Source: Neoechinorhynchus agilis
Lineage: Eukaryota; Acanthocephala
NCBI GenBank assembly: GCA_051530055.1
Contig: CM121342.1
Coordinates: 4,650,001 to 4,714,000 of the forward strand
Direction: 5' to 3'
DNA: 64,000 bases
Every line of letters starts with the position of its first letter. Within the stretch, counting starts at the first letter, position 1. The position numbers were made by a program, and so were the translations under genes. Below are positions 11,905 through 22,788 of the stretch, in pieces. The notes below the pieces were generated by a model. The model was given only the letters and a program-made list of their open reading frames with translations, had not been told where the DNA came from and made no database searches.

Positions 11905-13845
11905 CACACAGTAAGCCTCCTTCGAGTTGTAGAAATCCGAGGTCTGAAGTAGTATTCAGAAATCAACGGCGCTTTTGTAGCACAACAATTTTGATCAATC
12001 AGCAACGCCCCAGAACAATTCATTTGTGGTTTTTGGTGGGCAAAAAAGAAACTTTTAAAGGCGTTCAAGATTGTGTCTCTGAAACCAATCGAATTCAATA
12101 AATTTTTACTCGAGTTGTAGAAATCCGAGAAATCAGCGGTGCTTTTGTAGCACAATTTTGATCCATCAGCAACGCCGCCGAACAATTCATTTGTGGTTTT
12201 TTGAGCTTTTGTTTGAAGATTTTCCATGTTTTTTATGGCGAAAAGGTTTTTTTTCGGTAAAAATGAAAACTTTTAAAGGCGTTCAAGATTGTGTCTCCGA
12301 AACCAATCGAATTCAATAAATTTTTACTCGAGTTGTAGAAATCCGAGAAATCAACGGCGCTTTTGTAGCACAATTTTGATCCATCAGCAACGCCGCCGAA
12401 CAATTCATTTGTGGTTTTTTGAGCTTTTGTTTGAAGATTTCCCATGTTTTTTTAAGGCGAAAAGGGTTTTTTCGGCAAAAAAGAAACTTTTAAAGGCGTT
12501 CAAGATTGTGTCTCTGAAACCAATCGAATTCAATAAATTTTTACTCGAGTTGTAGAAATCCGAGAAATCAGCGGTGCTTTTGTAGCACAACAATTTTGAT
12601 CCAACAGCAACGCCGCCGAACAATCCATCAGCAACGCCGCAGAACAATTCATTTGTGGTTTTTTGAGCTTTTGTTTGTAGATTTTCCATGTTTTTATGGC
12701 GAAAAGGTTTTTTTTTCGGTAAAAAAGAAACTTTTAAGACGTTCAAGATTGTGTCTCTGAAACCAATTGAATTCAATAAATTTTTACTCGAGTTGTAGAA
12801 ATCCGAGAAATCAACGGCGCTTTTGTAGCACAATTTTGATCCATCAGCAACGCCGCCGAACAATTCATTTGTGGTTTTTTGAGCTTTTGTTTGAAGATTT
12901 TCCATGTTTTTTTATGGCGAAAAGGTTTTTTTTCGGTAAAAAAAAAAGAAACTTTTAAAGACGTTCAAGATTGTGTCTCTGAAACCAATTGGAAAATGGA
13001 ATTCAATAAATTTTTACTCGAGTTGTAGAAATCCGAGAAATCAGCGGTGCTTTTGTAGCACAACAATTTTGATCCATCAGCAACGCCGCAGAACAATTCA
13101 TTTGTGGTTTTTTGAGCTTTTGTTTGTAGATTTTCCATGTTTTTTTTATGGCGAAAAGGTTGTTTTTTCGGTAAAAAAGAAACTTTTAAAGACGTTCAAG
13201 ATTGTGTCTCTGAAACCAATTGAATTCAATAAATTTTTACTCGAGTTGTAGAAATCCGAGAAATCAACGGTGCTTTTGTAGCACAACAAATTTGATCCAT
13301 CAGCAACGCCCCAGAACAATTCATTTGTGGTTTTTTGAGCTTTTGTTTGAAGATTTTCCATGTTTTTTATGGCGAAAAGGTTTTTTTCGGCAAAAAGGAA
13401 ACTTTTAAAGGCGTTCAAGATTGTGTCTCTGAAACCAATTGAATTCAATAAATTTTTACTCGAGTTGTAGAAATCCGAGAAATCAACGGTGCTTTTGTAG
13501 CACAATTTTGATCCATCAGCAACGCCGCCGAACAATTCATTTGTGGTTTTTGGTGGGCAAAAAAGAAACTTTTAAAGGCGTTCAAGATTGTGTCTCTGAA
13601 ACCAATTGAATTCAATAAATTTTTACTCGAGTTGTAGAAATCCGAGAAATCAACGGTGCTTTTGTAGCACAACAATTTTGATCCATCAGCAACGCCGCCG
13701 AACAATTCATTTGTGGTTTTTTAGTTTTTGTTTGAATATTTTCCATGTTTTTTTATGGCGAAAAGGTTTTTTTCGGCAAAAAGGAAACTTTTAAAGGCGT
13801 TCAAAATTGTGTCTCCGAAACCAATTGAATTCAATAAATTTTAAA
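11905..13845. repeat. 218-bp satellite (about 8-9 copies)
   Basis: ACTCGAGTTGTAGAAATCCGAG recurs at about 12111, 12329, 12546, 12789, 13019, 13242, 13461 and 13628. Most spacings are 217-230; one unit carries a ~25-base internal duplication (243) and one is shortened (167). Each unit ends GATTGTGTCTCTGAAACCAA and then the palindrome ATTGAATTCAAT. The minus-strand open frames are repeated shadows of the unit and end at different points, so I do not treat them as genes. Confidence 0.93.
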
Positions 13846-13849
13846 TTCC

Positions 13850-14205
13850 TTGCGCTATTAAAAAGATATTCATTTTAGTAAAACGCTCGCATGTTGTGCA
13901 GACTATTTCGGATCTTAAGAGGAATTTTACAATAAAAGCATTCAGGACAACAATATAAAATTAAACAATAACTAATTTAAAGATCAAATTTTGATCGATG
14001 ATAAAAAGACGTTTTTATGGTGGAAAATACGTTTGTTTTTGTTTAAAAAAACGGAAAATACGTCGGATTCAAAATGAAGTTTTAAAAAATGATACCATTG
14101 GAGTTGTGTTGTGATCATAATCCCTTCCCGGATAAAACCTATTTCATTTTGGGTGTGTGATCATTCCACCATCCCGATTTATTTTCTTTTAACCGACTTC
14201 TTCGC
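13850..14205. other. Short spacer, 3' side of U2A'
   Basis: AT-rich, no gene or repeat seen. Confidence 0.4.
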
Positions 14206-14206
14206 A

Positions 14207-14920
14207 CTACTCGTCCTTATCTTTTGTATCTTCCAATTCATCCAAGAAAAATTCTCCGGTATTTAGCATATGACTAAGCCGATCGATTTCCTCGATCCCC
14301 TCAGCCTTATCGATTGCGCACCGTATTTGTTCCATTTGGTGAGCCGTCAATTTCAGTTTCTTCTCATCTCTCATCTCCTCGCCAACGCTATGATCGCGCT
14401 TCAAACTGGCACCTGAATTTGCCTTTTCTTCTTTAAAAAGAGCAGCAGCTTCTTGCCGTTCCCGTAGCGTCACTCTCTTAAAGTCCAGAACTCGAATTTG
14501 TGGCATTTTGTGAATGATATGAAGACGATAAGACTTGCTCATTGCAACCGGATTACGCATTAACGAAAGCATCCATAAGCACTTTAGACCGAAAAGATGG
14601 TCGACTTCTTCGAGATCTTCAATGCTATTATTAGTCAGGATAAGAACCCGAAGATTCGGGATAGTCTCAGGAATGTCTCTCGATATCCGTTTTATTCGAT
14701 TATTACTAAGGTAAAGCGATCTAAGCTTCGTCAATAAAGGAAATCCAGCCAATCGCTTGATTTCGTTGTCAGTCAGATCAATGGAATCGAACTGATTGAG
14801 AGTTGCGCCCAAATTCTCGATTACAGGAATACGGAGCCCTCGAATAATCAACTCATAATCCCCCACGGGGCTTATATGTTGAAGACTTTCCTGGATTAAA
14901 TCGACCGTTAATCTGCCCAT
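14207..14920 (-). CDS. SNRPA1: U2 small nuclear ribonucleoprotein A' (U2A')
   Basis: Intact single-exon gene, 237 residues, starting MGRLTVDLIQESLQHISPVG. It aligns with human U2A' through the leucine-rich repeats: PVIENLGATLNQFDSIDLTD, GFPLLTKLRSLYLSNNRI, LRVLILTNNSI and LMRNPVAMSKSYR. It keeps the family signature VLDFKRVTLRERQEA that follows the LRR cap. In other animals U2A' binds U2B'' and stem-loop IV of U2 snRNA in the spliceosome. The acidic C-terminal tail is shorter than or similar to that of relatives. Just upstream the first ~63 codons and the promoter have been duplicated as fragments (see 15006-15190 and 19920-20101). The gene itself seems unharmed. Confidence 0.95.
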   Translation of the reverse strand: MGRLTVDLIQESLQHISPVGDYELIIRGLRIPVIENLGATLNQFDSIDLTDNEIKRLAGFPLLTKLRSLYLSNNRIKRISRDIPETIPNLRVLILTNNSIEDLEEVDHLFGLKCLWMLSLMRNPVAMSKSYRLHIIHKMPQIRVLDFKRVTLRERQEAAALFKEEKANSGASLKRDHSVGEEMRDEKKLKLTAHQMEQIRCAIDKAEGIEEIDRLSHMLNTGEFFLDELEDTKDKDE

Positions 14921-15005
14921 TGCGTGATTGACTCATTTAAATCCAATCACTCGCGTCCGTAATAAATCTACGGAAGAATCACAGTTGCTGTCTATGGTAT
15001 TTGTT

Positions 15006-15190
15006 TAATAAAGGAAATTCGACCAATCCCCTGATTTCGTGGTCAGATCAATGGGATCGAACTGATTGAGAGTTGCGCCCAAATTCTCGGTTACAGGAAT
15101 ACGGAGACCACGACTAATCAACTCATAATCTCCCACGGGGCTTATATGTTGAAGACTTTCCTGGATTAAATCGACCGTTAATCTGCCCAT
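15006..15190 (-). pseudogene. U2A' 5' fragment, copy 2
   Basis: Repeats the first ~63 codons of the U2A' gene (MGRLTVDLIQESLQHISPVG intact, later codons diverged and the frame lost) and stops abruptly at about 15006. Together with ~85 bases of upstream DNA (14921-15005) it forms a ~270-base tandem duplication of the gene's 5' end. The LTR element begins 13 bases upstream of this fragment's ATG. Confidence 0.85.
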
Positions 15191-15199
15191 TGCGTGATT

Positions 15200-15203
15200 G
15201 GCT
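15200..15203. repeat. Target-site duplication GGCT, left
   Basis: GGCT directly precedes the LTR start TGTGGCGG and is repeated at 19916-19919 after the last LTR. In the duplicated but uninterrupted copy near 14931 the site reads GATTGACTCATTT, which gives the pre-insertion state. Confidence 0.7.
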
Positions 15204-15340
15204 TGTGGCGGCGACTTCTTTCACATGAATGACGGGCAGCCGTAAGAAGTTTCCTTTCGCCGAATGAAGGAAGGACAACACACATTTGACCATTGTAGAT
15301 AATAGTAAATATTTCGTCTTGATTACGTTTCGCCGTTAAA
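15204..15340 (+). repeat. First LTR of the array (variant A)
   Basis: Runs from TGTGGCGGCGAC to CGCCGTTAAA, just before the primer-binding-site-like TTGGTGACCCC. The ends are roughly inverted (GGCGGCGAC versus GTCGCCG in the last LTR). Confidence 0.65.
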
Positions 15341-18300
15341 TTGGTGACCCCGTCGAGACTGGCCTGGTCAGCGTCCTGACCAGGTCCAGCTGCCAGTACC
15401 ACGCCGTCATCATACCAAGGTTCAACTCGGTTGCTCGACATCAGGCCCAGGGAAGCATCGTGACACGCGGACCTCCTTGCTCAACCCAACAAGGAAGCGG
15501 CGTTCGCCAATGTCACCGATGCCTCGGGACTGGCAGTCGGCGCAGCCCACAAACAACGGAACAAAGACCACACCTGGCAGTTCTATCCTTTAGCAGGAAG
15601 CTTTACGATGCCGAGACGCGATAATCACCTTCAACAAGGTGCTTCAAACATGTCCTGGCACTTGAATCACCGATCCGGTGCTGCCCCCGGTACCTCCTCT
15701 CAAGCAACAGACGACTCGCTGCGGTCGTGGACGAAACGGATTGGTGCGGCGACACCGAGGGGAGGTATGTGGCGGCGACTTCTTTCACATGAATGACGGG
15801 CAGCCGTAAGAAGTTTCCTTTCGCCGTTGACCAATGTAGAAATAATAATAATAAATACTTCGTCTTGATTACGTGTCGCCGTTAAATTGGTGACCCCCGT
15901 CGAGACTGGCTGGTCAGCGTCCTGTCCAGGTCCAGCTGCCAGTACCACGCCGTCATCATACCGAGGAGTTCAACTCCCGGTTGCTCGACATCAGGCCCAG
16001 GGAAGCATCGTGACACGCGGACCTCCTTGCTCAACCCAACAAGGAAGCAGCGTTCGCCAATGTCACCGATGCCTCGGGACTGGCAGTCGGCGCAGCCCAC
16101 AAACAACGGAACAAAGACCACACCTGGCAGTTCTATCCTTTAGCAGGAAGCTTTACGATGCCGAGACGCGATAAAGCACCTTCAACAAGGTGCTTCAAAC
16201 ATGTCCTGGCACTTGAAATCACTGCCCGCGGCACTGTCAACAGACGACCACCAAAACGTTTTCAAGACACAATGCATTAGTGCGGCGAAACCGAGGAGAG
16301 GTAGATGGCGGCGACTTCTTTCACATGAATGACGGGCAGCCGTAAGAAGTTTCCTTTCGCCGAATGAAGGAAGGACAACACACATTTGACCATTGTAGAT
16401 AATAGTAAATATTTCGTCTTGATTACGTTTCGCCGTTAAATTGGTGACCCCGTCGAGACTGGCCTGGTCAGCGTCCCGATCAGGTCCAGCTGCCAGTACC
16501 ACGCCGTCATCATACCAAGGTTCAACTCGGTTGCTCGACATCAGGCCCAGGGAAGCATCGTGACACGCGGACCTCCTTGCTCAACCCAACAAGGAAGCAG
16601 CGTTCGCCAATGTCACCGATGCCTCGGGACTGGCAGTCGGCGCAGCCCACAAACAACGGAACAAAGACGGCACCTGGCAGTTCTATCCTTCAGCAGGAAG
16701 CTTTACGATGCCGAGACGCGATAATCACCTTCAACAAGGTGCTTCAAACATGTCCTGGCACTTGAATCACCGATCCGGTGCTGCCCCCGGTACCTCCTCT
16801 CAAGCAACAGACGACTCGCTGCGGTCGTGGACGAAACGGATTGGTGCGGCGACACCGAGGGGAGGTATGTGGCGGCGACTTCTTTCACATGAATGACGGG
16901 CAGCCGTAAGAAGTTTCCTTTCGCCGTTGACCAATGTAGAAATAATAATAATAAATACTTCGTCTTGATTACGTGTCGCCGTTAAATTGGTGACCCCGTC
17001 GAGACTGGCCTGGTCAGCGTCCTGACCAGGTCCAGCTGCCAGTACCACGCCGTCATCATACCGAGGTTCAACTCGGTTGCTCGACATCAGGCCCAGGGAA
17101 GCATCGTGACACGCGGACCTCCTTGCTCAACCCAACAAGGAAGCAGCGTTCGCCAATGTCACCGATGCCTCGGGACTGGCAGTCGGCGCAGCCCACAAAC
17201 AACGGAACAAAGACGGCACCTGGCAGTTCTATCCTTCAGCAGGAAGCTTTACGATGCCGAGACGCGATAAAGCACCTTCAACAAGGTGCTTCAAACATGT
17301 CCTGGCACTTGAATCACCGATCCGGTGCTGCCCCCGGTACCTCCTCTCAAGCAACAGACGACTCGCTGCGGTCGTGGACGAAACGGATTGGTGCGGCGAC
17401 ACCGAGGGGAGGTATGTGGCGGCGACTTCTTTCACATGAATGACGGGCAGCCGTAAGAAGTTTCCTTTCGCCGTTGACCAATGTAGAAATAATAATAATA
17501 AATACTTCGTCTTGATTACGTGTCGCCGTTAAATTGGTGACCCCGTCGAGACTGGCCTGGTCAGCGTCCTGACCAGGTCCAGCTGCCAGTACCACGCCGT
17601 CATCATACCGAGGTTCAACTCGGTTGCTCGACATCAGGCCCAGGGAAGCATCGTGACACGCGGACCTCCTTGCTCAACCCAACAAGGAAGCAGCGTTCGC
17701 CAATGTCACCGATGCCTCGGGACTGGCAGTCGGCGCAGCCCACAAACAACGGAACAAAGACGGCACCTGGCAGTTCTATCCTTCAGCAGGAAGCTTTACG
17801 ATGCCGAGACGCGATAATCACCTTCAACAAGGTGCTTCAAACATGTCCTGGCACTTGAATCACCGATCCGGTGCTGCCCCCGGTACCTCCTCTCAAGCAA
17901 CAGACGACTCGCTGCGGTCGTGGACGAAACGGATTGGTGCGGCGACACCGAGGGGAGGTATGTGGCGGCGACTTCTTTCACATGAATGACGGGCAGCCGT
18001 AAGAAGTTTCCTTTCGCCGTTGACCAATGTAGAAATAATAATAATAAATACTTCGTCTTGATTACGTGTCGCCGTTAAATTGGTGACCCCGTCGAGACGG
18101 CCTGGTCAGCGTCCTGACCAGGTCCAGCTGGTACCACGCCGTCATCATACCGAGGTTCAACTCGGTTGCTCGACATCAGGCCCAGGGAAGCATCGTGCAC
18201 GCGGACCTCCTTGCTCAACCCAACAAGGAAGCAGCGTTCGCCAATGTCACCGATGCCGGGACTGGCAGTCGGCGCAGCCCACAAACAACGGAACAAAGAC

Positions 18301-19796
18301 GGCACCTGGCAGTTCTATCCTTCAGCAGGAAGCTTTACGATGCCGAGACGCGATAAAGCACCTTCAACAAGGTGCTTCAAACATGTCCTGGCACTTGAAT
18401 CACCGATCCGGTGCTGCCCCCGGTACCTCCTCTCAAGCAACAGACGACTCGCTGCGGTCGTGGACGAAACGGATTGGTGCGGCGACACCGAGGGGAGGTA
18501 TGTGGCGGCGACTTCTTTCACATGAATGACGGGCAGCCGTAAGAAGTTTCCTTTCGCCGTTGACCAATGTAGAAATAATAATAATAAATACTTCGTCTTG
18601 ATTACGTGTCGCCGTTAAATTGGTGACCCCGTCGAGACTGGCCTGGTCAGCGTCCTGACCAGGTCCAGCTGCCAGTACCACGCCGTCATCATACCGAGGT
18701 TCAACTCGGTTGCTCGACATCAGGCCCAGGGAAGCATCGTGACACGCGGACCTCCTTGCTCAACCCAACAAGGAAGCAGCGTTCGCCAATGTCACCGATG
18801 CCTCGGGACTGGCAGTCGGCGCAGCCCACAAACAACGGAACAAAGACGGCACCTGGCAGTTCTATCCTTCAGCAGGAAGCTTTACGATGCCGAGACGCGA
18901 TAATCACCTTCAACAAGGTGCTTCAAACATGTCCTGGCACTTGAAATCACTGCCCGCGGCACTGTCAACAGACGACCACCAAAACGTTTTCAAGACACAA
19001 TGCATTAGTGCGGCGAAACCGAGGAGAGGTATATGGCGGCGACTTCTTTCACATGAATGACGGGCAGCCGTAAGAAGTTTCCTTTCGCCGAATGAAGGAA
19101 GGACAACACACATTTGACCATTGTAGATAATAGTAAATATTTCGTCTTGATTACGTTTCGCCGTTAAATTGGTGACCCCGTCGAGACTGGCCTGGTCAGC
19201 GTCCCGATCAGGTCCAGCTGCCAGTACCACGCCGTCATCATACCAAGGTTCAACTCGGTTGCTCGACATCAGGCCCAGGGAAGCATCGTGACACGCGGAC
19301 CTCCTTGCTCAACCCAACAAGGAAGCAGCGTTCGCCAATGTCACCGATGCCTCGGGACTGGCAGTCGGCGCAGCCCACAAACAACGGAACAAAGACGGCA
19401 CCTGGCAGTTCTATCCTTCAGCAGGAAGCTTTACGATGCCGAGACGCGATAATCACCTTCAACAAGGTGCTTCAAACATGTCCTGGCACTTGAATCACCG
19501 ATCCGGTGCTGCCCCCGGTACCTCCTCTCAAGCAACAGACGACTCGCTGCGGTCGTGGACGAAACGGATTGGTGCGGCGACACCGAGGGGAGGTATGTCA
19601 CCTGGCAGTTCTATCCTTCAGCAGGAAGCTTTACGATGCCGAGACGCGATAAAGCACCTTCAACAAGGTGCTTCAAACATGTCCTGGCACTTGAATCACC
19701 GATCCGGTGCTGCCCCCGGTACCTCCTCTCAAGCAACAGACGACTCGCTGCGGTCGTGGACGAAACGGATTGGTGCGGCGACACCGAGGGGAGGTA

Positions 19797-19915
19797 TGTG
19801 GCGGCGACTTCTTTCACATGAATGACGGGCAGCCGTAAGAAGTTTCCTTTCGCCGTTGACCAATGTAGAAATAATAATAATAAATACTTCGTCTTGATTA
19901 CGTGTCGCCGCTAAA
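19797..19915 (+). repeat. Last LTR of the array (variant B)
   Basis: Same start as the other copies, with the AATAATAATAATAAATAC variant inside. It ends GTCGCCGCTAAA directly against the right GGCT target duplication. Confidence 0.65.
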
Positions 19916-20101
19916 GGCTCATTTGAATCCAATCGGTCGCGTCCGTAATAAATCTACGGAAGATTCGCAGTTACCGTCTTTGGTGTTTGTTTAATAAAGG
20001 AAATTCGGCCAATCGCTTGATTTCGTGGTCAGTTCAATGGACTCGAACTGATTGAGAGTTGCGCCCAAATTCTCGGTTACAGGAAAACGGAGCCCACGAA
20101 T
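19916..20101 (-). pseudogene. U2A' upstream region and 5' fragment, copy 3
   Basis: From GGCTCATTTGAATCC the sequence resumes the duplicated U2A' upstream region, including TCCGTAATAAATCTACGGAA, also present at 14956-14975. It then runs into the first part of a third, more diverged gene fragment (about 19990-20101) that ends at CCCACGAAT. It lacks the start-codon end. Confidence 0.8.
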
Positions 20102-20246
20102 TTTTATGAAGTTGATGTTTCGCTTATTACGCTCTCATTGGTAGAAAATGTTTTTCTCGAATACAGTTTGTTTAAACTAAATTTTCTGAAGTTTTCGTTC
20201 ACCATGGTCAAACCGAGCACTAAAATCTATGTATTATTTTTTAATC

Positions 20247-20718
20247 TTAAGATTCACAAGTCTGGGTATTGTCCATGAGTTCGTTGTAGTCGAACACAAT
20301 TTCATTGTTGATTCGATTTCCAATGCTTAGGTTTCCGTGTTTGCTCACCAACTCATCACTCAATTTCCTGGCTTCTGTGCAGTTGTGTGCAAACATCCGA
20401 ACGTAACTGAGTCCGAATTTCTTGACTAGATTCGCCGCCAACTTGCACTTTTGGACCACAGTCGTCCAGGCTGATTCCGGTTTGAGGCTTATGGACTCAC
20501 TGTATGTCGTGTTATGATGAATACCGAGCTTTAGGAGCACTGATTGTATGTAGTTCAAGGAGTGTCTTAAGTACGATTTAATTGTACTGAGACCACTAAC
20601 TTCCGGCTTAAAATAGATGCGGGTAGGTCTGCTTGTGGCTTGTGGTTCTTTTATGTGCGTATCAATGTTTATCAATAGGACAAAAAACAAATTGAGAACA
20701 AACAAAATACTGATAGAT
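20247..20718 (-). CDS. Probable secreted protein, unidentified (5' end unresolved)
   Basis: An open frame of ~155 codons without its own ATG begins after a CTATCAG acceptor. It starts hydrophobic (SILFVLNLFFVLLINI), as expected of a signal peptide, so a short upstream exon with the ATG is likely. The rest is basic with four cysteines, in KCKLAANL, HNCTEAR and the C-terminal TCES, and a helical middle (TVVQKCKLAANLVKKFG). No family recognised. The neighbouring minus-strand gene at 21308 is also a small secreted protein. Confidence 0.5.
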
Positions 20719-21095
20719 AAAGACTACCGGCTGATTCATCCATAAAAATGCTAAAACAATAGGATGGTTTATTCCCTAGTTGTGCTGATGAGGTTTTCAA
20801 GTAGACCAAAGCTTTAGATCCCAGTTTGTTGGGTCAACTGGTTCGAATCGGACAACCAAAGGAGACGAAATACCTCCCTAAAGGGAAGAGAAAACCCACT
20901 GATGAGTCCCACGTCCTCGGGGGGTATCTGAGAATCCGGAGAGATGTACGGTCTTGGGGCGTTGAGCACAGACCAGCACCGTCCCAGACGAATGAATCGG
21001 CGGCGGACTGTGGATGTTCATTCGGTCGTGTATGGGAAAACATATCTACCAAAAAAGACTACCGGCTGAGCCACACATAAAAATTCTAAAAAAAC
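20719..21095. repeat. GC-rich structured island bounded by ~42-bp direct repeats
   Basis: AAAGACTACCGGCTGA plus ~26 further similar bases occurs at 20719-20760 and again at 21054-21095. Between them lies a GC-rich stretch (20870-21050), unusual here, with several hairpins: CGAATGAA...TTCATTCG at 20988-21025 and GGTC...GACC at 20951-20975. Short open frames exist on both strands but look like shadows. It could be a non-coding RNA gene or a short mobile element. Confidence 0.45.
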
Positions 21096-21307
21096 ATACT
21101 ATTTTGAGCCTTTTTATCCAAAATCACATTTTTCTAATTTGGGCTTTAACAATTAGGTGCTCTGTATTCATGTACATTTTTCAGCCTTGAGATCATTGCG
21201 AATCGGAAATCATGTTGTTTTTTAATTGAAATATTTCGAAAGAGTTCATTTATGTTTAAATTTTAAGTAATTACTAAAGTTTCATTTTCTTAAATTTTAT
21301 AAATGGT

Positions 21308-21885
21308 CTACATTGATACGCGGTCTATTACTAGATTCGGTAGTTGTCCGAATAGAAGTGTTCCATAATTGTTTAGAGTGCATTTACGTTTGAAATCGAT
21401 TCCAAATGCCGGATACGTTTTGGTGTTTCTCCAACTAAAATGGCTAGAAAGTCTTCGATAAACGTCTAGTTTCTGCTTGTGTTTGTTTAGCTTATTAAAG
21501 TATGTATCGAACGGGAATCTGATAAAGAAAGTCTTTTCTTTGAGATTCGCGAATACAGCCGTAACATTCGACGGGACGTTATCGATAACGAACATTCCTC
21601 GGATAAATGCAATTCTCCCCGTGCTGATTCGAGCGTTTTCCAGCAGGAAATGAGTTAGATCGCACATTCGGTCACGAGAAATGAGCCTAACGTCATAGAG
21701 GGAAATCGTTGTGAGATCTCTTAGGAACGATTGACCTCGGTTAACACGAACAGGGTCCACCTTATCCGAATGACGAATTTGACAGCCTGACTTTATCATC
21801 AAATGTTTTGTTTATTTTTTAAGTGCTTACCTTTTCCATGAATGGATTTTAGACAAAAAAGCGTTATCAGAAGATAACTAATCAT
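21308..21885 (-). CDS. Small secreted protein, unidentified, two exons
   Basis: Exon 1 (21885-21831) encodes MISYLLITLFCLKSIHGKG, a good signal peptide. A 44-base intron (GTAAGC...GTCAG, 21830-21787) leads in phase into exon 2 (21786-21308), giving 177 residues. The mature chain is basic, with cysteines in GCQIRH, RMCDLTHF and KRKCTLNNYG. It has no repeats and no family signature I know. Phase, signal peptide and a clean GT-AG intron together make a real gene likely. Confidence 0.65.
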
Positions 21886-22129
21886 TCTTACGCTATGGTG
21901 AAAACAAAAAGGTTTTTTTGGTGAGAATGAGTACGCAACTCGCGCTGTTGCAAATACGGTCGTATTGTGCTTTTACGAATGGGGAATCAATAACAATGTT
22001 GAGATAAGGAGAGGAAAATTGGTCTCGGTCTTTCATTAATCCCATTTTAAGTTTACCTTACATGCTAAAAAGCATAGAACCCTACTCCGTTTTATTTATT
22101 GCACAGCCTCTGTCTTTTTCGGATCCTTT

Positions 22130-22735
22130 TATCATTCTTTTTGGGAGCTCCTTGGCTAACAAACTCTATTCGGAAGCGCTCAGCCGCACTCAAAGGGCCT
22201 TTGGGCGATCTCAGACCCGATCCCTACCCTTTCAGCAGCCTCGTAACCCCCCCGTGGAACCCAGCGACCAGTGGATTTGAACTAGCGATCGAGCGCATTT
22301 TGAACGCGCTTGTGCCTTTGCTTCCTTTATTCCTGATTTATCTTAAATCGCATAAACTCATATCCTTACGGCATGTCTTTGGGAGCTTCTTGGCTAACTC
22401 ACTGGTTTCGAAGGTGCTCAGCCGCACTCAAAGGGCCTTTGGGCGATCTCAGGCCTGATCCCTACCCTTTCAGCAGCCTCGTAACCCCCCCGTGGAACCC
22501 AGCGACCAGTGGATTTGAACTAGCGATCGAGCGCATTTTGAACGCGCTCATTTCTTTATTCCTGATTTATCTTAAATCGCATAAACTCATGGCCTTACGG
22601 CATGTCTTTGGGAGCCTCTTGGCTAACTCACTGTATTCGAAGGTGCTCAGCCGCACTCGATGGGCCGTGGCCTTTGGGCGATCTCAGACCCGATCCCCAT
22701 GAAACCCATCGACCAGTGGAGCGTTTATACCATCC
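22130..22735. repeat. Three-copy tandem repeat, unit ~228-239 bp
   Basis: TTTGGGAGC(T/C)(T/C)CTTGGCTAAC recurs at about 22140, 22379 and 22607. Each unit contains GCGCTCAGCCGCACTCAAAG, GGATTTGAACTAGCGATCG and a GAGCGC...GCGCTC hairpin; the third is truncated. It is GC-richer than the flanks. The open frames across it are copies of each other and not credible genes. Confidence 0.85.
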
Positions 22736-22788
22736 GTTAAGCCCAGCCCATTCATTTGCGACGAATCGTTTAATATAACAACTCGCAA

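Larger units (their letters stand above)
15204..19915 (+). mobile_element. Broken LTR retrotransposon (Gypsy-like) amplified as an LTR-internal tandem array
   Basis: Nine LTR-like segments of about 120-137 bp start with TG at about 15204, 15768, 16304, 16868, 17415, 17961, 18501, 19032 and 19797. Most are followed by TTGGTGACCCCGTCGAGAC, a typical primer-binding-site start. The internal parts (~400 bp) hold only a leader, a scrap resembling the RNase H part of pol, and a basic C-terminal pol scrap. The LTRs come in two variants, one of them present in six nearly identical copies. A 4-base target duplication (GGCT) and the RNase H scrap favour Ty3/Gypsy. The element is heavily deleted and broken many times. 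The near-identity of units points to recent amplification by unequal exchange. Confidence 0.8.

Noticed and set aside
11778-13705. Repeated minus-strand frames (MENLQTKAQKTTNELFGGVA...) in the 218-bp array.
   Set aside because: They copy the repeat unit, end at different points and lack codon-position conservation that I can see.
15178-19825. Numerous plus- and minus-strand frames in the LTR array that look like a protein family.
   Set aside because: Minus-strand frames are antisense shadows of the element; plus-strand ones are scraps of a broken element, not host genes.
20890-20960. CTGATGAGTCCC suggested a hammerhead ribozyme core.
   Set aside because: No GAAA at the required place after a closing stem II and no NUH cleavage triplet between matching stems in any of the three permutations; similarity is limited to one strand of the core.
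22130-22735. GTTCAAATCC-like box on the minus strand of the ~235-bp repeat, hinting at a tRNA-derived SINE.
   Set aside because: The surrounding bases do not pair as a T stem and no A box lies at the right distance.
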